Shown here piece by piece: positions 33,212 through 45,021 of a stretch of DNA of 64,000 nucleotides. Each line of letters opens with the position of its first letter. Position 1 is the first letter of the stretch. Both the position numbers and the translations under genes were made by a program. This stretch comes from Otatea glauca (lineage: Eukaryota > Streptophyta > Magnoliopsida > Poales > Poaceae): the NCBI GenBank assembly GCA_036346275.1, contig CM070713.1, positions 71,168,382 through 71,232,381 on the forward strand. The letters run 5' to 3'. The notes below the pieces were generated by a model that did not search any database, had not been told where the DNA came from, and saw only the letters and a list, made by a program, of their open reading frames with translations.

Positions 33212-33601
33212 TAGTGCTAAAGGATGACGCGGTGTCGGTACAATCGATGTTGGATAATATTTGCTAGTATTCTAGTATAGAAGGACAACATTTATGTAAC
33301 CTACCCAGAATTGAGGTGGTTCAATTTGACATTTTTGCCTATATACCTCAGTATTTTTCTTGATGTTATTATTCTAATCATGTGTTAGGATGGCTTTAAA
33401 TTCTAAATTACCAAATTTCAATTTATCCTACTAAAATAAAATTAATAAAGTTGAATTAAAGTATAATTTTAGATCATATCAATGAATAAAATTTGATTCT
33501 AGCTTATGCATGATATTTACTAGCATAAATTCTTTTGCTATGTATTAATTCATACAATTGTTTATCTTCTACTTATAGAGAAAGTACAACGAATGAAGGG
33601 G

Positions 33602-36600
33602 TAAAAAGAAATCTGTCTTGTTGGTAGTTGTGTCATGAATACTATCCTGAGAGGTAGAAAGTATTTTCAGACTTTGTGCAATATGACTGGAAATGTTATG
33701 ACCATAGCTGGCAACTGTGGTAACATTGTTGGATTTAGAATAGCTTCGGTAGTGTTACCGATGGGAACTGAAATAATCATCGTAAATGTATTATTATTTC
33801 TAGAATCAACACTCTCTCTCTTGAGTTTTAAAGATATCCAAAATAATGGTTTCTATCTGAAAATAGAAAAAAAACAATGGATTGGAATACATTCTCTTGA
33901 CAAAGAAAGTGGGATATCAGAAAGAAAAACTTGAGAGCCTTTCCGCTTATACCTCTGGATTGTACTACACTTTTGTTAAGTGTGAGGATGGATATGTTGC
34001 AATGAGTACACAAATCAGTGGGCTAGATTGTTTAGAACGTGGCATGAACGTATGAGTTATTCTATGTACCATATGATGCGCAGGATTATACAACACTTTG
34101 CTGGCCATAGGTTAAGGGTCATTAAAATTCCTAATCTATCACACTTTGTATGTGAAGGTTGTGCTGAAGGCAAGATAATTATGAGAACCTCATATCAGAA
34201 TATAAGGTATGAGATACCTGATTTCCTGGAGAGAACTCAAGTAGACATATGTGAACCAAGTGAGTCCTAGTCTGGGCTATTATAAACTTTATGGTACTGA
34301 TTGATGAGTCTACCAATGGAACAACGTGAGTCTACTTTTCACTAGAAATCATGCATTTACAATCTAATTTCACATATTATTGTACTAAGGGCCAAGTTTT
34401 CGAATCATCGGACCCAATCCATAATAATGGATAATGCTCAAGAGTTAAGCTCAAAAGTATTTAATGATTATTACATGGCCTTAGGCATTAAAGTGGAGCA
34501 TTCTGTCTCACATGTTCATACTCAGAATGAACTTGCATAATCGCTAATTAAAAAGATCAAGCTGATTGCTAGAGTTTTATTGATGAGTTATAAGTTGCTA
34601 ATTACGTGTTGGAGACATGTGGTTTTACATGCCGTCGCGTTGATAGAACTTCAACCATCTGCTTACCGTGAGTATTTACCTTTCTAGTTACTATTTGAGA
34701 AAGAACCATGTATTTTCCATCTATGTAAATTCGGCTGTGTTGCGGATTTGCTGTTCTCACCACCTTAGTGTACATCTGTGAGTCCCCACTGTAAATTAGA
34801 AACTTACGTGGGATTTGAATCTCCATCGATTCTGAAATATATTGAGCCCATGACTAGGGATCTCTTAATAGCAAGATATGTGTATTGCATATTTAATGAA
34901 GACTTATTTCTAACATTAGGGAGAGGACCCTAAATTAAAAGGTGCGAACTATGGCATGATAGTAGTCTTCATAATATGCATCCATGCACTAAAGAAGCTG
35001 AACAAGAGGTTCAGAGGATTATTGATTTGCAATACCATGCTGCCAGATTTATTCACGTACCATAAGATAGTTACCTAGTCGCACATTTAAGTTGTGAATA
35101 CGCCTAAGGGAGTATAGCCATCTTGGGCTTTGAGTTCTACCTCGAAATCCCCTTATTTTTGCAAGAAGAGGGGTGAGGACCTCCTAGTTCTGAAGATCTC
35201 AAACCGTGAAGAGATGACTTGAACAAGAGATAAACTCCATGAACCGAATACAAGTAACACTGGGGTTATGGAAATTGAAATCACAGGTTTTGTCTTGTTA
35301 GGAAATTGTAGAGAACTAGAGAGCTGATAGATTTAAATGAAGTGCCAATTGATTTGATGTGGATACTTGAGAAATATAATTGACACAAGTATGTGCTAAT
35401 AGCAACTACTTTGCCTCTAAGTTTGCTTTCCATATTGAAAATCCGGATATCAACCTGAGGATTATTGTTGAATGCAAAAGTCGTCTTCATTAGGATAAAT
35501 GGAATGATGCAATCAAGGCTAAACTACACTCGCTAAATAAAAGGAAGGTCTTTGGACAAGTTGTCGAAACTTCGCAAGATATCATTCCCGTTGGTCACAA
35601 ATGGGTATTTGTGAGTAGTATGAATGAAAATAATGAATGGTGGTGTATAAAGAGAGATTAACAGCACAAGGGTTCACGTAGAGACACGATATTAATTACG
35701 ATGAAACTTATTCTTCTGTTATAGATGTCACTACATTCTGTTACCTAATATCAATGGCAGCAGACATGAATATGAATATGACATTCATGAATGTAGTGAC
35801 TGTATATTTTGTATGGGTTACTTGAAATGGAAATCCATATGAAGATTTCCAAGAGACTGAAGATCTCACGTATGAGTGAGAATAACAATCGCAACATGTA
35901 TAATGTGAAATTGCAAATATTGCTATACGGACTAAAGCAGTTTGGTCATATGTGGTATAATCAACTGGGTGAATTCCTTCTGATAAAAGGATATTTCAAC
36001 AACAATGTATGTCCTTGTGTATTCATAAGAAAATCCTTGATAGGATTCTATATCATCTCAATATATGTAAATGATTTTAATATCATTGAAACCAATGAGG
36101 ACATCATCAAAGCTAGCTCATACTTAAAGATGAAGTTCGAGATGAAATATTTGGGTGAAACCAAATTTTATCTCGAATTACAAATTGAAATTTTGTTTGG
36201 TAGCATATTCTTGCACCAAACTACCTACACTAAGAAGATATTGGACAAAGTTGCTCATGATGAAGTAAAACCACTTAGTACACCCATGGTCGTTAGGACA
36301 TTAGATATAGAGAGGGGCCCATATGGTTCTAAACAAGAAGATATGTGTTGGGGCCAGAGACTTCATATTTGAATGCTATTATGCATTTCTATACCTTACC
36401 AGTTTTTTCAAGCTTGACATTGTTTTTTGTAGTGAATTGTTTGGCAAGATATTCGGCTGAGCTCACGAAGAGGTATTGGACTAGAATTAAACACATTCTC
36501 AAGTACCTAAAAGGTATAGAGAATCTTGAACTCTTTTACCTAAAAGGTCAAGATACCAAAATAAGTGGTTACTCCGATGCTGGCTATTTGTCTGATCCCC

Positions 36601-36996
36601 ATAATGCCATATCGCATATTGGATGTCTTTCTAAGCTGAAGAACTGCGATTTCTTGAAAATCAGTAAAGCAATCAATAGTTGCTACATCAACTAATCATT
36701 CCACGATATTTGCACTCTATGAGATGACCTGTGAGTACATTTAGCTTAGAAGATTGATTCATCATATCCAAAAGTCATTTGGTGTAGAGGTGGATAAAAG
36801 TCCCACAATTATCCATGATGATAATGTCGGATGCATTGCACAAACAAAGAGCAAATATGTCAAGACAAAAATGACAAAGCATATAAGTATTTTATTCCCA
36901 TTAGCAGTAGGAGATGGGAAATATTGAAATACAAAAAATTCAGACTAGTGAAAATCTACCTGATATGTTTACCAAAGCCTTATCGACTTCCACGTT
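33602..36996 (+). pseudogene. Copia polyprotein remnant (protease to RNase H)
   Basis: Order is normal for Copia. Protease-like: NTILRGRKYF, VMTIAGNCGNIVG, VVLPMGTEIII (about 33635-33930); the catalytic DSG is not there. Pre-integrase zinc region: WHERMSYSMYHMMRR, FVCEGCAEGKI (about 34035-34200). Integrase is heavily eroded (34270-34950). Reverse transcriptase: about 35490-36330, with GLKQFGHMWYNQLGEFL and YVNDFNII where active enzymes have YVDD, so a catalytic Asp is lost. RNase H: GYSDAGYLSDPHNA at about 36570 and, in another frame, a DMFTKALSTSTFEK-like end near 36960. Many stops and shifts. Confidence 0.85.
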
Positions 36997-37291
36997 TGAG
37001 AAGTATACGAGAAATACAAGTATAAAAAGGCTCATAGAGTTGAAATCTTCAAGGGGATGTATTTGAACTTCACATGTGATAATCTTTGGGACGATATGTT
37101 GTACTCTTTTTTCTTAATTGAATTTTGTTCTACTGGGTTTTCTCAATTAAAGGTTTCTAATGAGCCAACATGTACAATGGTATGAGACACGCGAGTTATG
37201 TACCTTTTTCTCCTGTCCGTTTTTACCTAATAGGTTTCAAAATAAGTTTTTAACGAGCCATGAGCATAGGTTAGAAAAATGTCAAAGGGCA

Positions 37292-37554
37292 TGTTGTGGA
37301 ATACTCTATTCCATATATGTGTGAATATTTTTCTAAACGGACTTCTATGAGGATCCTAATAAAGACATAGAGTTCAAGTCGATTACCCTAGGATATAGCT
37401 TTCTTCTCCTATAAGAAAAGTCTCCTCTCCTATTTATAAGTGGGTATACAAACATATTGTATACATACCAGAAAATTAAGGAGAAGAGAGTTGTGGATCT
37501 ACATCTTGTGTTTCTATTTTGATGTTGTGTTTATACGGTATTTAATTGTCAACA
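37292..37554 (+). repeat. 3' LTR of the decayed Copia element
   Basis: TGTTGTGGAATACTC to AATTGTCAACA. It shares its last 80 bp or so (CATCTTGTGT.TCTATTTTGAT) with 30870-30920. Confidence 0.78.
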
Positions 37555-38930
37555 AAGGAGTTGATATATAATATCTCTTTTCATTTGGTTTACCTAATAA
37601 ATATCTATCTAGAGAGGAAGAGAGAGAGAGAAACAGATTGTAAGACATGTAAATTGTGTGGTCCATCTAATGGTCCAGCGCATAACATCAACTCACGACT
37701 TTGGCGCCCCCTACACGTAGCATCCGCGATGCCGATGCCCATGGTTGAACAAATAGTACAAGAGATAATAAACCTGAGTTTCCACTTTGTAATTGGCACG
37801 CCATTTTTCTTAGCAATTGTCACACAGCTCCAATCTCAATAGGACGATGCTTCGCATGAAAAGATACTACTATTCCTGTTTTCGTGGCATCTGATCCCAT
37901 CCAAAAGATACCTGCGAGTTGCATTTCCTTCTCTTTTCGCGAGATGCACCTGTACTACAAATGGGCAATACATCTTATTCTTTGTTTCTCATGTAAGTTG
38001 CTTTTCGTCATCCATGCTAAGTGATTGTATCACAACTCGAATCCACATTCTTCTCTGAGTTGCATCAGAATCACTCCTACGTCCTCAAGTGCTGCATCTA
38101 TCCCCATTCCAATACCTCAGCAATGCGGCCTGACTAGACGAGCGAGCCCCTAGCTCCAACTCACACGGGATCAATTAGGCCGTGACGACAGATTCCTGAA
38201 TCCTTTATTCCTCTTTCTGAGACGAAATCATCCATATGTTCTTCTTGGGCACAGCTTCTGCTCACAACCTGCAAGATTTGGCCTGAGCTTTTCTTTACAA
38301 GGATCGATCAGATTAAGACTTCTTTTCCCTCGGTTACATCACAATTCGTTCTGTTCGATCCGCTGGCCAATGCGACCCTGGCTTTGTGCATGCCGGGAAC
38401 AAGCAAAAGGATGGTGGTTTCGTAGCTGTTGACGAATTCAGTGGAGTGCTAATTGGACAACAGAGAGTGTATTTTATTCACGTTAGGTAGCTAGATACAG
38501 AAAAAGAGAATTTGTAGAGGAACCCAGGAAAAATAGTAGCTACTAGATTATACAGAGTAATAGCTAGCTCCAACTATGCACTGGATAAGAAAATAAAACT
38601 TCCGCTTCGTAGAGCGTTTCGACAAAACAGATGCATTGTATTCTCTGCCAAATGTGCGTATTCCTGTCCACATCGGTTTTGGTAAAGGCGCCATTTCAGT
38701 ACATCTCCTAGAAGAACCTGGCATTCCATTCAATCCCATATTTACTTCAGTAAAAATGTTCAGAACTTCAGATAATCAAGAAATGTGTGAAAATTCCGAT
38801 AAGAACAGAGCCGGAAATTCCTGGTTTTGGCGTACAGTGCACATATTAGGGTATTTGCAAGACAGCGACAGATCATTCATACCGGTGGGTGGTCGCCTAC
38901 ACGCCAGGCCAGAGACCATCCATCTCGATT
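37555..38930. other. Intergenic, no gene recognised
   Basis: No recognised gene. Overlapping frames of 63-112 codons lie on both strands at about 38548-38974; the minus-strand one (MGLNGMPGSSRRCTEMAPLP) looks slightly more protein-like but matches nothing I know. A short GA repeat is at about 37616-37632. Confidence 0.4.
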
Positions 38931-38933
38931 CTG

Positions 38934-39215
38934 AATTACTCTATCCGTCTAAGTTTATAAGATTTATTTTTTAAATAATTTTATCTATAAATGTAAGATT
39001 TGTATGACGATTTAATAAGGTCTTTCTTTCTATACCTTTATTTATTCTCACTTAACCATACGCATTTATTCATTAGTACCACTAATACAAAGTATTATCT
39101 CTCATCTTTCAAGACAATTAAGTGAGAGCATCTAAGTCATTTTATCTCATACATTTCTCAATTTCAATACAACCTTAATCCTTATAAAGTCAAACTACGT
39201 CCCTAAATGGTTGGG
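38934..39215. mobile_element. Stowaway-like MITE remnant
   Basis: Starts TACTCTATCCGTCTAAGTTTATAAG and shares internal blocks (TTTATTCTCACTTAACCATACGCATTTATTCATTA-type, CTCTCATCTTTCAAGACAATTAAGTGA-type) with 44.2-44.4 kb and, inverted, with the Stowaway at 28.0-28.3 kb. The right terminus is eroded. Confidence 0.6.
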
Positions 39216-39750
39216 CTATACTATTCATGTACTGTTGAAATCTGGCTTTAGTAAAGAAAACCTAAAGGTTCGTAGAACCAGATACTAATCTATTTCTGAA
39301 TCGATAGTCACGATTTAAAAGGTGCAATGTTTGTGTATATACAATAGTACCTTAATTTTCGAAGTCGCAGAATTTGTCTTGAATGGAGAATATGACTGGG
39401 AAAAATAATGAAAAGAATGCAATTTTTTAGTACCATATGCCTCGCGTAACAGACTATCCGATCAAAATGCAAGCCAGCTATAATGTTCTGCACTATCTTA
39501 ATCCTTCTTAGTATTATGATCTAGAGTTTTTTTTTTGCTAATCTAATTAATAATTCCTTGTAGTCAACGACCGACCAAATTTTGAGACATTGAAGTTTCA
39601 GCTGTCTTCATCAGCGTTATCGCCACTTCCCCTGCTCTTAGCGATAGACAAATACTACAAAGAACAATGCATTATATAGTTTTTGTTTTCGAAAACGAAT
39701 GCTTTCTGTAGTTATCACGTCGACTGGGAAAAATCACTTCTTTTAATCTA
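39216..39750. other. Intergenic, no gene recognised
   Basis: I see nothing supportable here. Confidence 0.4.
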
Positions 39751-40157
39751 GAGTAAATTACACAAATCTATAAAAAAAATATAAACTATAAAAAACTACA
39801 TATTTTAGTTTCTATTTCATGAAATTATAGATTTTAGAAGAACTTGTATTACAAAATTATAGGTTTTAGAATTGACCGTTTCGGGTCTGACAATGTAAGC
39901 TCACACAGCAGCTTCACACGTCTCTATTTCCTGTTTCACTCGCGTTTGTGGCTGCCGTGTGGTCAACACTATTAGACCTGTTACAAGAAACGATTAACTC
40001 TAAAACATGTAGTTTTTTTATACAAGTTTCCCTAAAACCTGTAGTTTTGTCATACAACAAATTTTTCTAAAATCTGTAGTTTTGTGAAAAAGAAGTTAAA
40101 ACCTGTAGTTTTATGATAGTTTGTACAAAAAAACCTGTAATTTCGTGAAATTTACTC
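39751..40157. mobile_element. Foldback MITE, copy 2
   Basis: Ends GAGTAAATTACACAAA and TTTCGTGAAATTTACTC are inverted, and the interior mirrors itself about a GC-richer centre (CGGGTCTGACAATGTAAGC versus GTGGTCAACACTATTAGACC). Same family as 11239-11917. Confidence 0.72.
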
Positions 40158-40167
40158 TTTAATGTAA

Positions 40168-40519
40168 GAGTAAATTTTACAAAATAACTTTGTATATAAA
40201 TTATTAGAAAACTACAGGTTTTAGCCTCTATTTTACCTAACTACAGATTTTATGAGAATTTATGTCATAAAACTGCAGGTTTTAATTTTGACTATTTCTT
40301 GTAACGGGTTTGACAGTATGGATCCATATGGCAGTCTCACACGCTCCTATTTCCTATCATATGGATCTACACTATCAGAACCATTGCAATAAACAGTCAA
40401 TTCTAAAACATGTAACTATGTGATACAAATTCAATTAAAATAAGTAGTTTTATAAAATAGAAACTAAAAACTGTATTTTCCTAGTTCGTAAAAAAACTCG
40501 TAGTTTTGAGAAATTTACT
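40168..40519. mobile_element. Foldback MITE, copy 3
   Basis: Ends GAGTAAATTTTACAAAATAAC and GTTTTGAGAAATTTACTT are inverted, with the same mirrored interior. Only about 10 bp separate it from copy 2. Confidence 0.7.
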
Positions 40520-41400
40520 TTTCAATCAATTGACATGACCAAACCCAGCATCCAGTCTGAAACTACTAAAATGTTCAGGCGTGTGTGCTCATTTATAGTT
40601 ACCATCTAATTTCAACCTCCTGGGACAGCGAGATCGACGTTCCTTTCGCGATAGTTTTGTCGCGGTGCTCCACGGAAGGGGAGAAGATCTAAGGAGTAAC
40701 GTAACAGCTGCATACGTAGATTCCAATCTCTTTCACTGAACCAGTGAACCTATCAATCGAATTCTTGCCGGTGTCCCGATCTCGCGCCGTGATCGACGCA
40801 GATACACATCGTCTACGCCGTCGAAACCTACGGCGTTGGACTTGATCAGAAAACTATGGATCGCTAGTTGGAAGAGAAGAACAGCAGAAGTGCAGAACAG
40901 TAGAAGCTTCTAGCATTGCTGATGGTGGTTAATGTTAAACAACTAGGTATTATTTGTGTTTTAGATTTGAAAATTAAGTTAATTTCCAAAATGATTAAAC
41001 ACAACAGGTAAGGTAAAAGACACCACATATTTCTGTAAAGTAGATCGATCCACAGAGGAAGAATAGGAAAATTCTTACGATAGGCTTGATGACGAAAAAG
41101 GAAGCAGCGCAGTAGCGACCGGCCGTAGAGGAAGTAGTCGACGTCGTGGATCGCAAGATGAAGAGCTCGAGCGGTCGCGCAGTTGCGCTGCCCAGAAACC
41201 TTATTGCCGCCCCGTGCAGGTTCTCTCAGCGGCAACGGTTCGGAGATCCCGCTCTCCTTGCCTCGCGGTGCACGCCAAGAGGAAGGTCGGTGAAGAACAA
41301 GCGCAAGACAAAACGCAATACGATCACCGTGGATGAACACGAGTATCGAGCCAAAATCAACCGCCCCATCCATGCGGACGTCTCCATTTTATAGCCTCAC
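40520..41400. other. Unassigned, possible eroded LTR-like DNA
   Basis: Frames on both strands at about 40864-41394 overlap. The minus-strand 169-codon frame has no recognisable domain. No target duplication or termini were found. Confidence 0.35.
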
Positions 41401-41718
41401 ACCGAGAACGGTCACCATTAAATGCTAGTAATCGCAGGTCATTCAATTGACAGTTTCTATTAGAAACTGACGCCATTATCATGGCTGTTTCAATTCTCAG
41501 TAAATGACCCAATTAATTCACTAATAATAGAGAGAAACCAAAAATTTAAACCCTCCTCACACCAGTAACGGTCACCATTAAATGCTAGTAACTGCAGGTC
41601 ATTCAATTGACAGTTTCTATTAGAAACTGACGCCATTATCATGGTTGTTTCAATTCTCAGTAAATGACCCAATTAATTCACTAATAATAGAGAGAAACCA
41701 AAAATTTAAAAAGGGTTT
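41401..41718. repeat. 160-bp tandem duplication
   Basis: The block from ACGGTCACCATTAAATGC (41408) through GAGAAACCAAAAATTTAAA is repeated from 41568 almost without change. Each copy contains a small palindrome (CAGTTTCTATTAGAAACTG). Non-coding. Confidence 0.9.
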
Positions 41719-43500
41719 AATCGTATCGGGAAAAACACGCGGTAATTCGCGAAATACGCGCGCGCGCGTGTGATTTTAGCCAGCTCCTCACCCTCCATAT
41801 GCCTCATTACAAGATATGGTGGGAGCTCTCTCTTTTAAATTGGTATTCTCCCCTCTCAACTAGCAATATGGTACTATTATTTGTAACTTTGGCATTAGAG
41901 ATAAATAGACCACTTGGACCTCATTTCTAACAGTTAATATCGCTTGTACCTTTCGTTTCACAGAACTCTTGCTGTCCGTTCACGAATCACGAGTGTGTTT
42001 TCACAAATCCTCAAGTCGTCGGTCTTTACAGTTTTCAATGGATCTAAAGTCATACTTAAGTGTGCTTCCCGTATTTCCGGCTGTCGTTTTAAAGTGTGAA
42101 GGTTTTTCCACTTGCATTTTGTCAAGAAAAGGGGCTTCCTTTGGATTGGAATCATCTTTGGACTTGCAGCCCTTCAAGAATCTTAGGGCTTCCTGGTGCT
42201 TGCCTTGAGGTGACAGGGAACTTTTTTCAAGAAAATAGGGGGCATGCATTCCTTCACCAAATTGATATGTAGCTTTTACCGTATTACTTGGGGTACTGAT
42301 TGATCTCTTAATTAAGCACCTATTGCTAAATGAGAGGCTCCTCGTACAGTCATACTACATACAAGCTTTATTTTAGAGAAATTACGGTAGTTAACCTAGA
42401 TAGTAAGTAATGTTAGTAGAAATTAAATCTAATCATCTATTCCTCAAGGGTATTTTAGATTTTTTCTAATTCGTTCACAGTTTTAGATTCACCGAATGCC
42501 TGGTGATCTTCAGAGACTTCTTATCCATTCATTCGCCATTCATTAGGATCAAAGGACGTATTTTACCGTACAGGACAAATAGTATGACGAATTTTTTTAC
42601 CCTTTTACCTCTCTCTGAATTTTACTACTAATACTATAGGTGGTAGTATAATTAGATCAAAATTGATTTCAACCATTAGATTTAAAGGAATAGACGGCTT
42701 ATATTGATTTTAATACACCGTAAAAAGAACTCTTATTTTATCTCTACTTATTAACACGAGAGGCATTCTCTATCAAGAGAAGTGCTTCAATGCTTTCCCT
42801 TCTAATACAAGTTGCACAAATCTTGAAGTAAACGAAGAGGTAAGTAATCATCATTTACCCTTCATTCATACTTTAATATTTGTACAACTGTAGAAAAGAA
42901 AATCATGAAAACACCTCTCCTCTATCAATTGTATTGCCGAGTCCTTTAAAAAACAAGAGCACAACTTGCGGGTTCCTGTGTTTGGCTACGATTTTCATGT
43001 AACTACCCCCACGACTTCAATGTTGTGTGGAATCTAACGGTTGTGGGAAGTTCAACTTGTACGTTGAACAGTCCACAAATTCAGATTCAGCAGGTATGGT
43101 CCGTACCATTGTACCGATCGAGGTTGGCACACCGCTCTCCTGCGGAAGCCAGTGTGTACATATCTCTTTCACTTTTTTTCTCTCTCATATGAAATTATAA
43201 ATTTAGTTCATTCTCACTGTCGCCTATTATGTTTTTCTACCATAGCAAGTGGTTAACACAACAAATACACTCACATAATGCGGTAGTTACTTCTCGAGCT
43301 CGAATACCATGATACCCTGTCCTGCCGAGCTCGGCCTCGGCAGAAGGGGGTACTGCCAAATACGGACAGCGCGACAGGTCTTGCTGAGCCTCTGTAGTTC
43401 GATTGCCGTGATCCTGACTATCTGTCAAGCTAGGAGAGAGCGGCAGATGACACCGCTACTTCCGTGGTCGGAAACGGATTATTTTCATAACTTTGTTGGA
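41719..43500. other. Intergenic, no gene recognised
   Basis: A (CG)n-like CGCGCGCGCG patch lies at about 41758. Short frames on both strands at 41960-42250 overlap and are unsupported. Nothing else assigned. Confidence 0.4.
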
Positions 43501-44190
43501 TGAGGATTAAATTCGTAAAAAAAAACACATGATGCCACGTAACCCCCAACATCCTCTCCTGCGTCCTTTTCCCGTGTTCGCTCGTGAATATTCAGGGATG
43601 CGAGCGTTCGATCTTACCGGGCTGTGCCCGCCGGACCGAATATTGGTGCAGCGCGAGGCGGGGAAAGGTGGGTTTGTTCAGGCCCACGCGTGTGGTTTCG
43701 CGGCATACGCCGCCCTCCGCCGCGACCGCGCAGGGTTCTCGCGCCGTTGGGCGCGGCGCACGGCGCACAGCGCCGCACCCGGTGACGCGGCATGGGTTGA
43801 TGGGCGGGTGCGCTTAGGAACGGCGGTGCGGCTCGGCACGGCGCGGCCCCGTGCTGCGGCATGGGCTGATGCGCGCGCGCCTGCTCTGCCGAACGGCCGT
43901 GCGGCACGGCACGAAAGGCCGCGAATGCGCGACTGTGGAGGAGTCGCTCGGGTGGGAGGTGGGCTTCGCAAGTAACACGCGTGGGATCTCGACGCGGGAG
44001 AGAGGGCCGGACGCCTGCGTGCTGGTGGGAGCCTGGAAGGTGGACGCCTTTTGGCCCATTGAGCTCTTGACGGCGGCAGAACTAGTTTTGGTCTGACTTC
44101 GCACAATGCGGCCCATATGCGCCACAATTTCTTTGCAACTGGAGTCTCGTGTTAACTCCGGTCCTGTCCCCCTCTCAAAGCTACTCCTTT
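43501..44190. other. GC-rich stretch with internal duplication
   Basis: Markedly GC-rich from about 43560 to 44100 between AT-rich flanks. A block near 43790-43815 (GCGGCATGGGTTGATGGGCGG) returns at about 43856 (GCGGCATGGGCTGATGCGCG). Several long frames on both strands follow from base composition. The frame 43851-44096 (81 codons) has the least biased translation but matches nothing known. Confidence 0.45.
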
Positions 44191-44194
44191 CAAA

Positions 44195-44420
44195 ATACAA
44201 TGTTTATAGTTCGAAAGATCTTATTTATAAATATAAAACTTACAAATAGATTTAATAACACTTTTTCTACTATATCTCTATTTATTCTCTCTTAACTACA
44301 TACATTTATTCATTACCATCACACATAAACTATTATCTCTCATCTTACAAGACAATTAAATGAGGGTATCTAAGTCATTTTCACTCATAAACTACTCAAT
44401 TTTACCTTAACCTTAATCCT
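44195..44420. mobile_element. Stowaway-like MITE remnant
   Basis: Shares blocks ATTTATTCTCTCTTAACTACATACATT and TATCTCTCATCTTACAAGACAATTAAATGAG in the same order as 38934-39215. Its outer ends are poorly kept. Confidence 0.58.
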
Positions 44421-45021
44421 ATAGTAGCTGTAGTGTTTTATAAAAAAAAACTATTTGATAAGTAGCTAATTTTTCTCAGTAATAAGCTGCAAAAGCAGAC
44501 TCAGTTTAATTTTAGTTTTTATCTTTTGTTAGTTATATATGACTTCTAGCTTATACTAAAAACCACTTAAAAGCTAAACTGTTTGAAGCCTTAGCTTCCT
44601 GAGAAGCTTAACAATGTTAGAGATACAAAAAGTTTCGAAGAGACTATCGTAAATCACATGTACTACGTTCAAACAAGTTTATATTAAAAATGACTAGATT
44701 ATTTCTATTTATTATGTTTAAGTACTGTATTCATTCTTATATATAAATAATATCAAAGTAAAACTAAATATTTATTAAGGCTATAAAAAACATCATACTA
44801 ATATTATATTAAAATATAAAATATATTTTATATTTATAAATAAAATCATTAAAAAATATTCTACAAACTTGGATGAGCGAGTAAAACGTTTCCATCCATT
44901 AAGATACAACAATATGCCGATATGGCACCGAGTCCATGGTCCACCTACACCAAACAGTGTAGTGCCAACAACGGCACGTTAGTGCCCACGGCCGCACGGC
45001 ACGGCAGCCGCTCGCCCGCCG
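44421..45021. other. Upstream region of the ankyrin gene
   Basis: AT-rich, with AAGCTAAACTG/AAGCTGC-like blocks at 44430-44610. No TATA box assigned with confidence. The last 120 bp become GC-rich at the gene start. Confidence 0.4.

Larger units (their letters stand above)
30835..37554 (+). mobile_element. Decayed Ty1/Copia element split by a solo LTR
   Basis: The right end is a 263-bp LTR (37292-37554, TGTTGTGG...GTCAACA). The matching left LTR survives only as its last part (about 30835-30920), followed by GCGTTGTTAGCAC, an eroded form of the CGTTATCAGCAC site seen in two other Copia elements here. Between them, in the normal Copia order, are a gag zinc knuckle, protease, integrase, reverse transcriptase and RNase H, all broken. 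Segment 31898-32841 is a later solo-LTR insertion. The block at about 31000-31890 is GC-richer and does not look like gag; it may be another insertion. Confidence 0.82.

Noticed and set aside
43529..44200. Long frames of up to 149 codons on both strands
   Set aside because: High GC removes stop codons in all frames; translations are Ala/Arg/Pro-rich without a domain.
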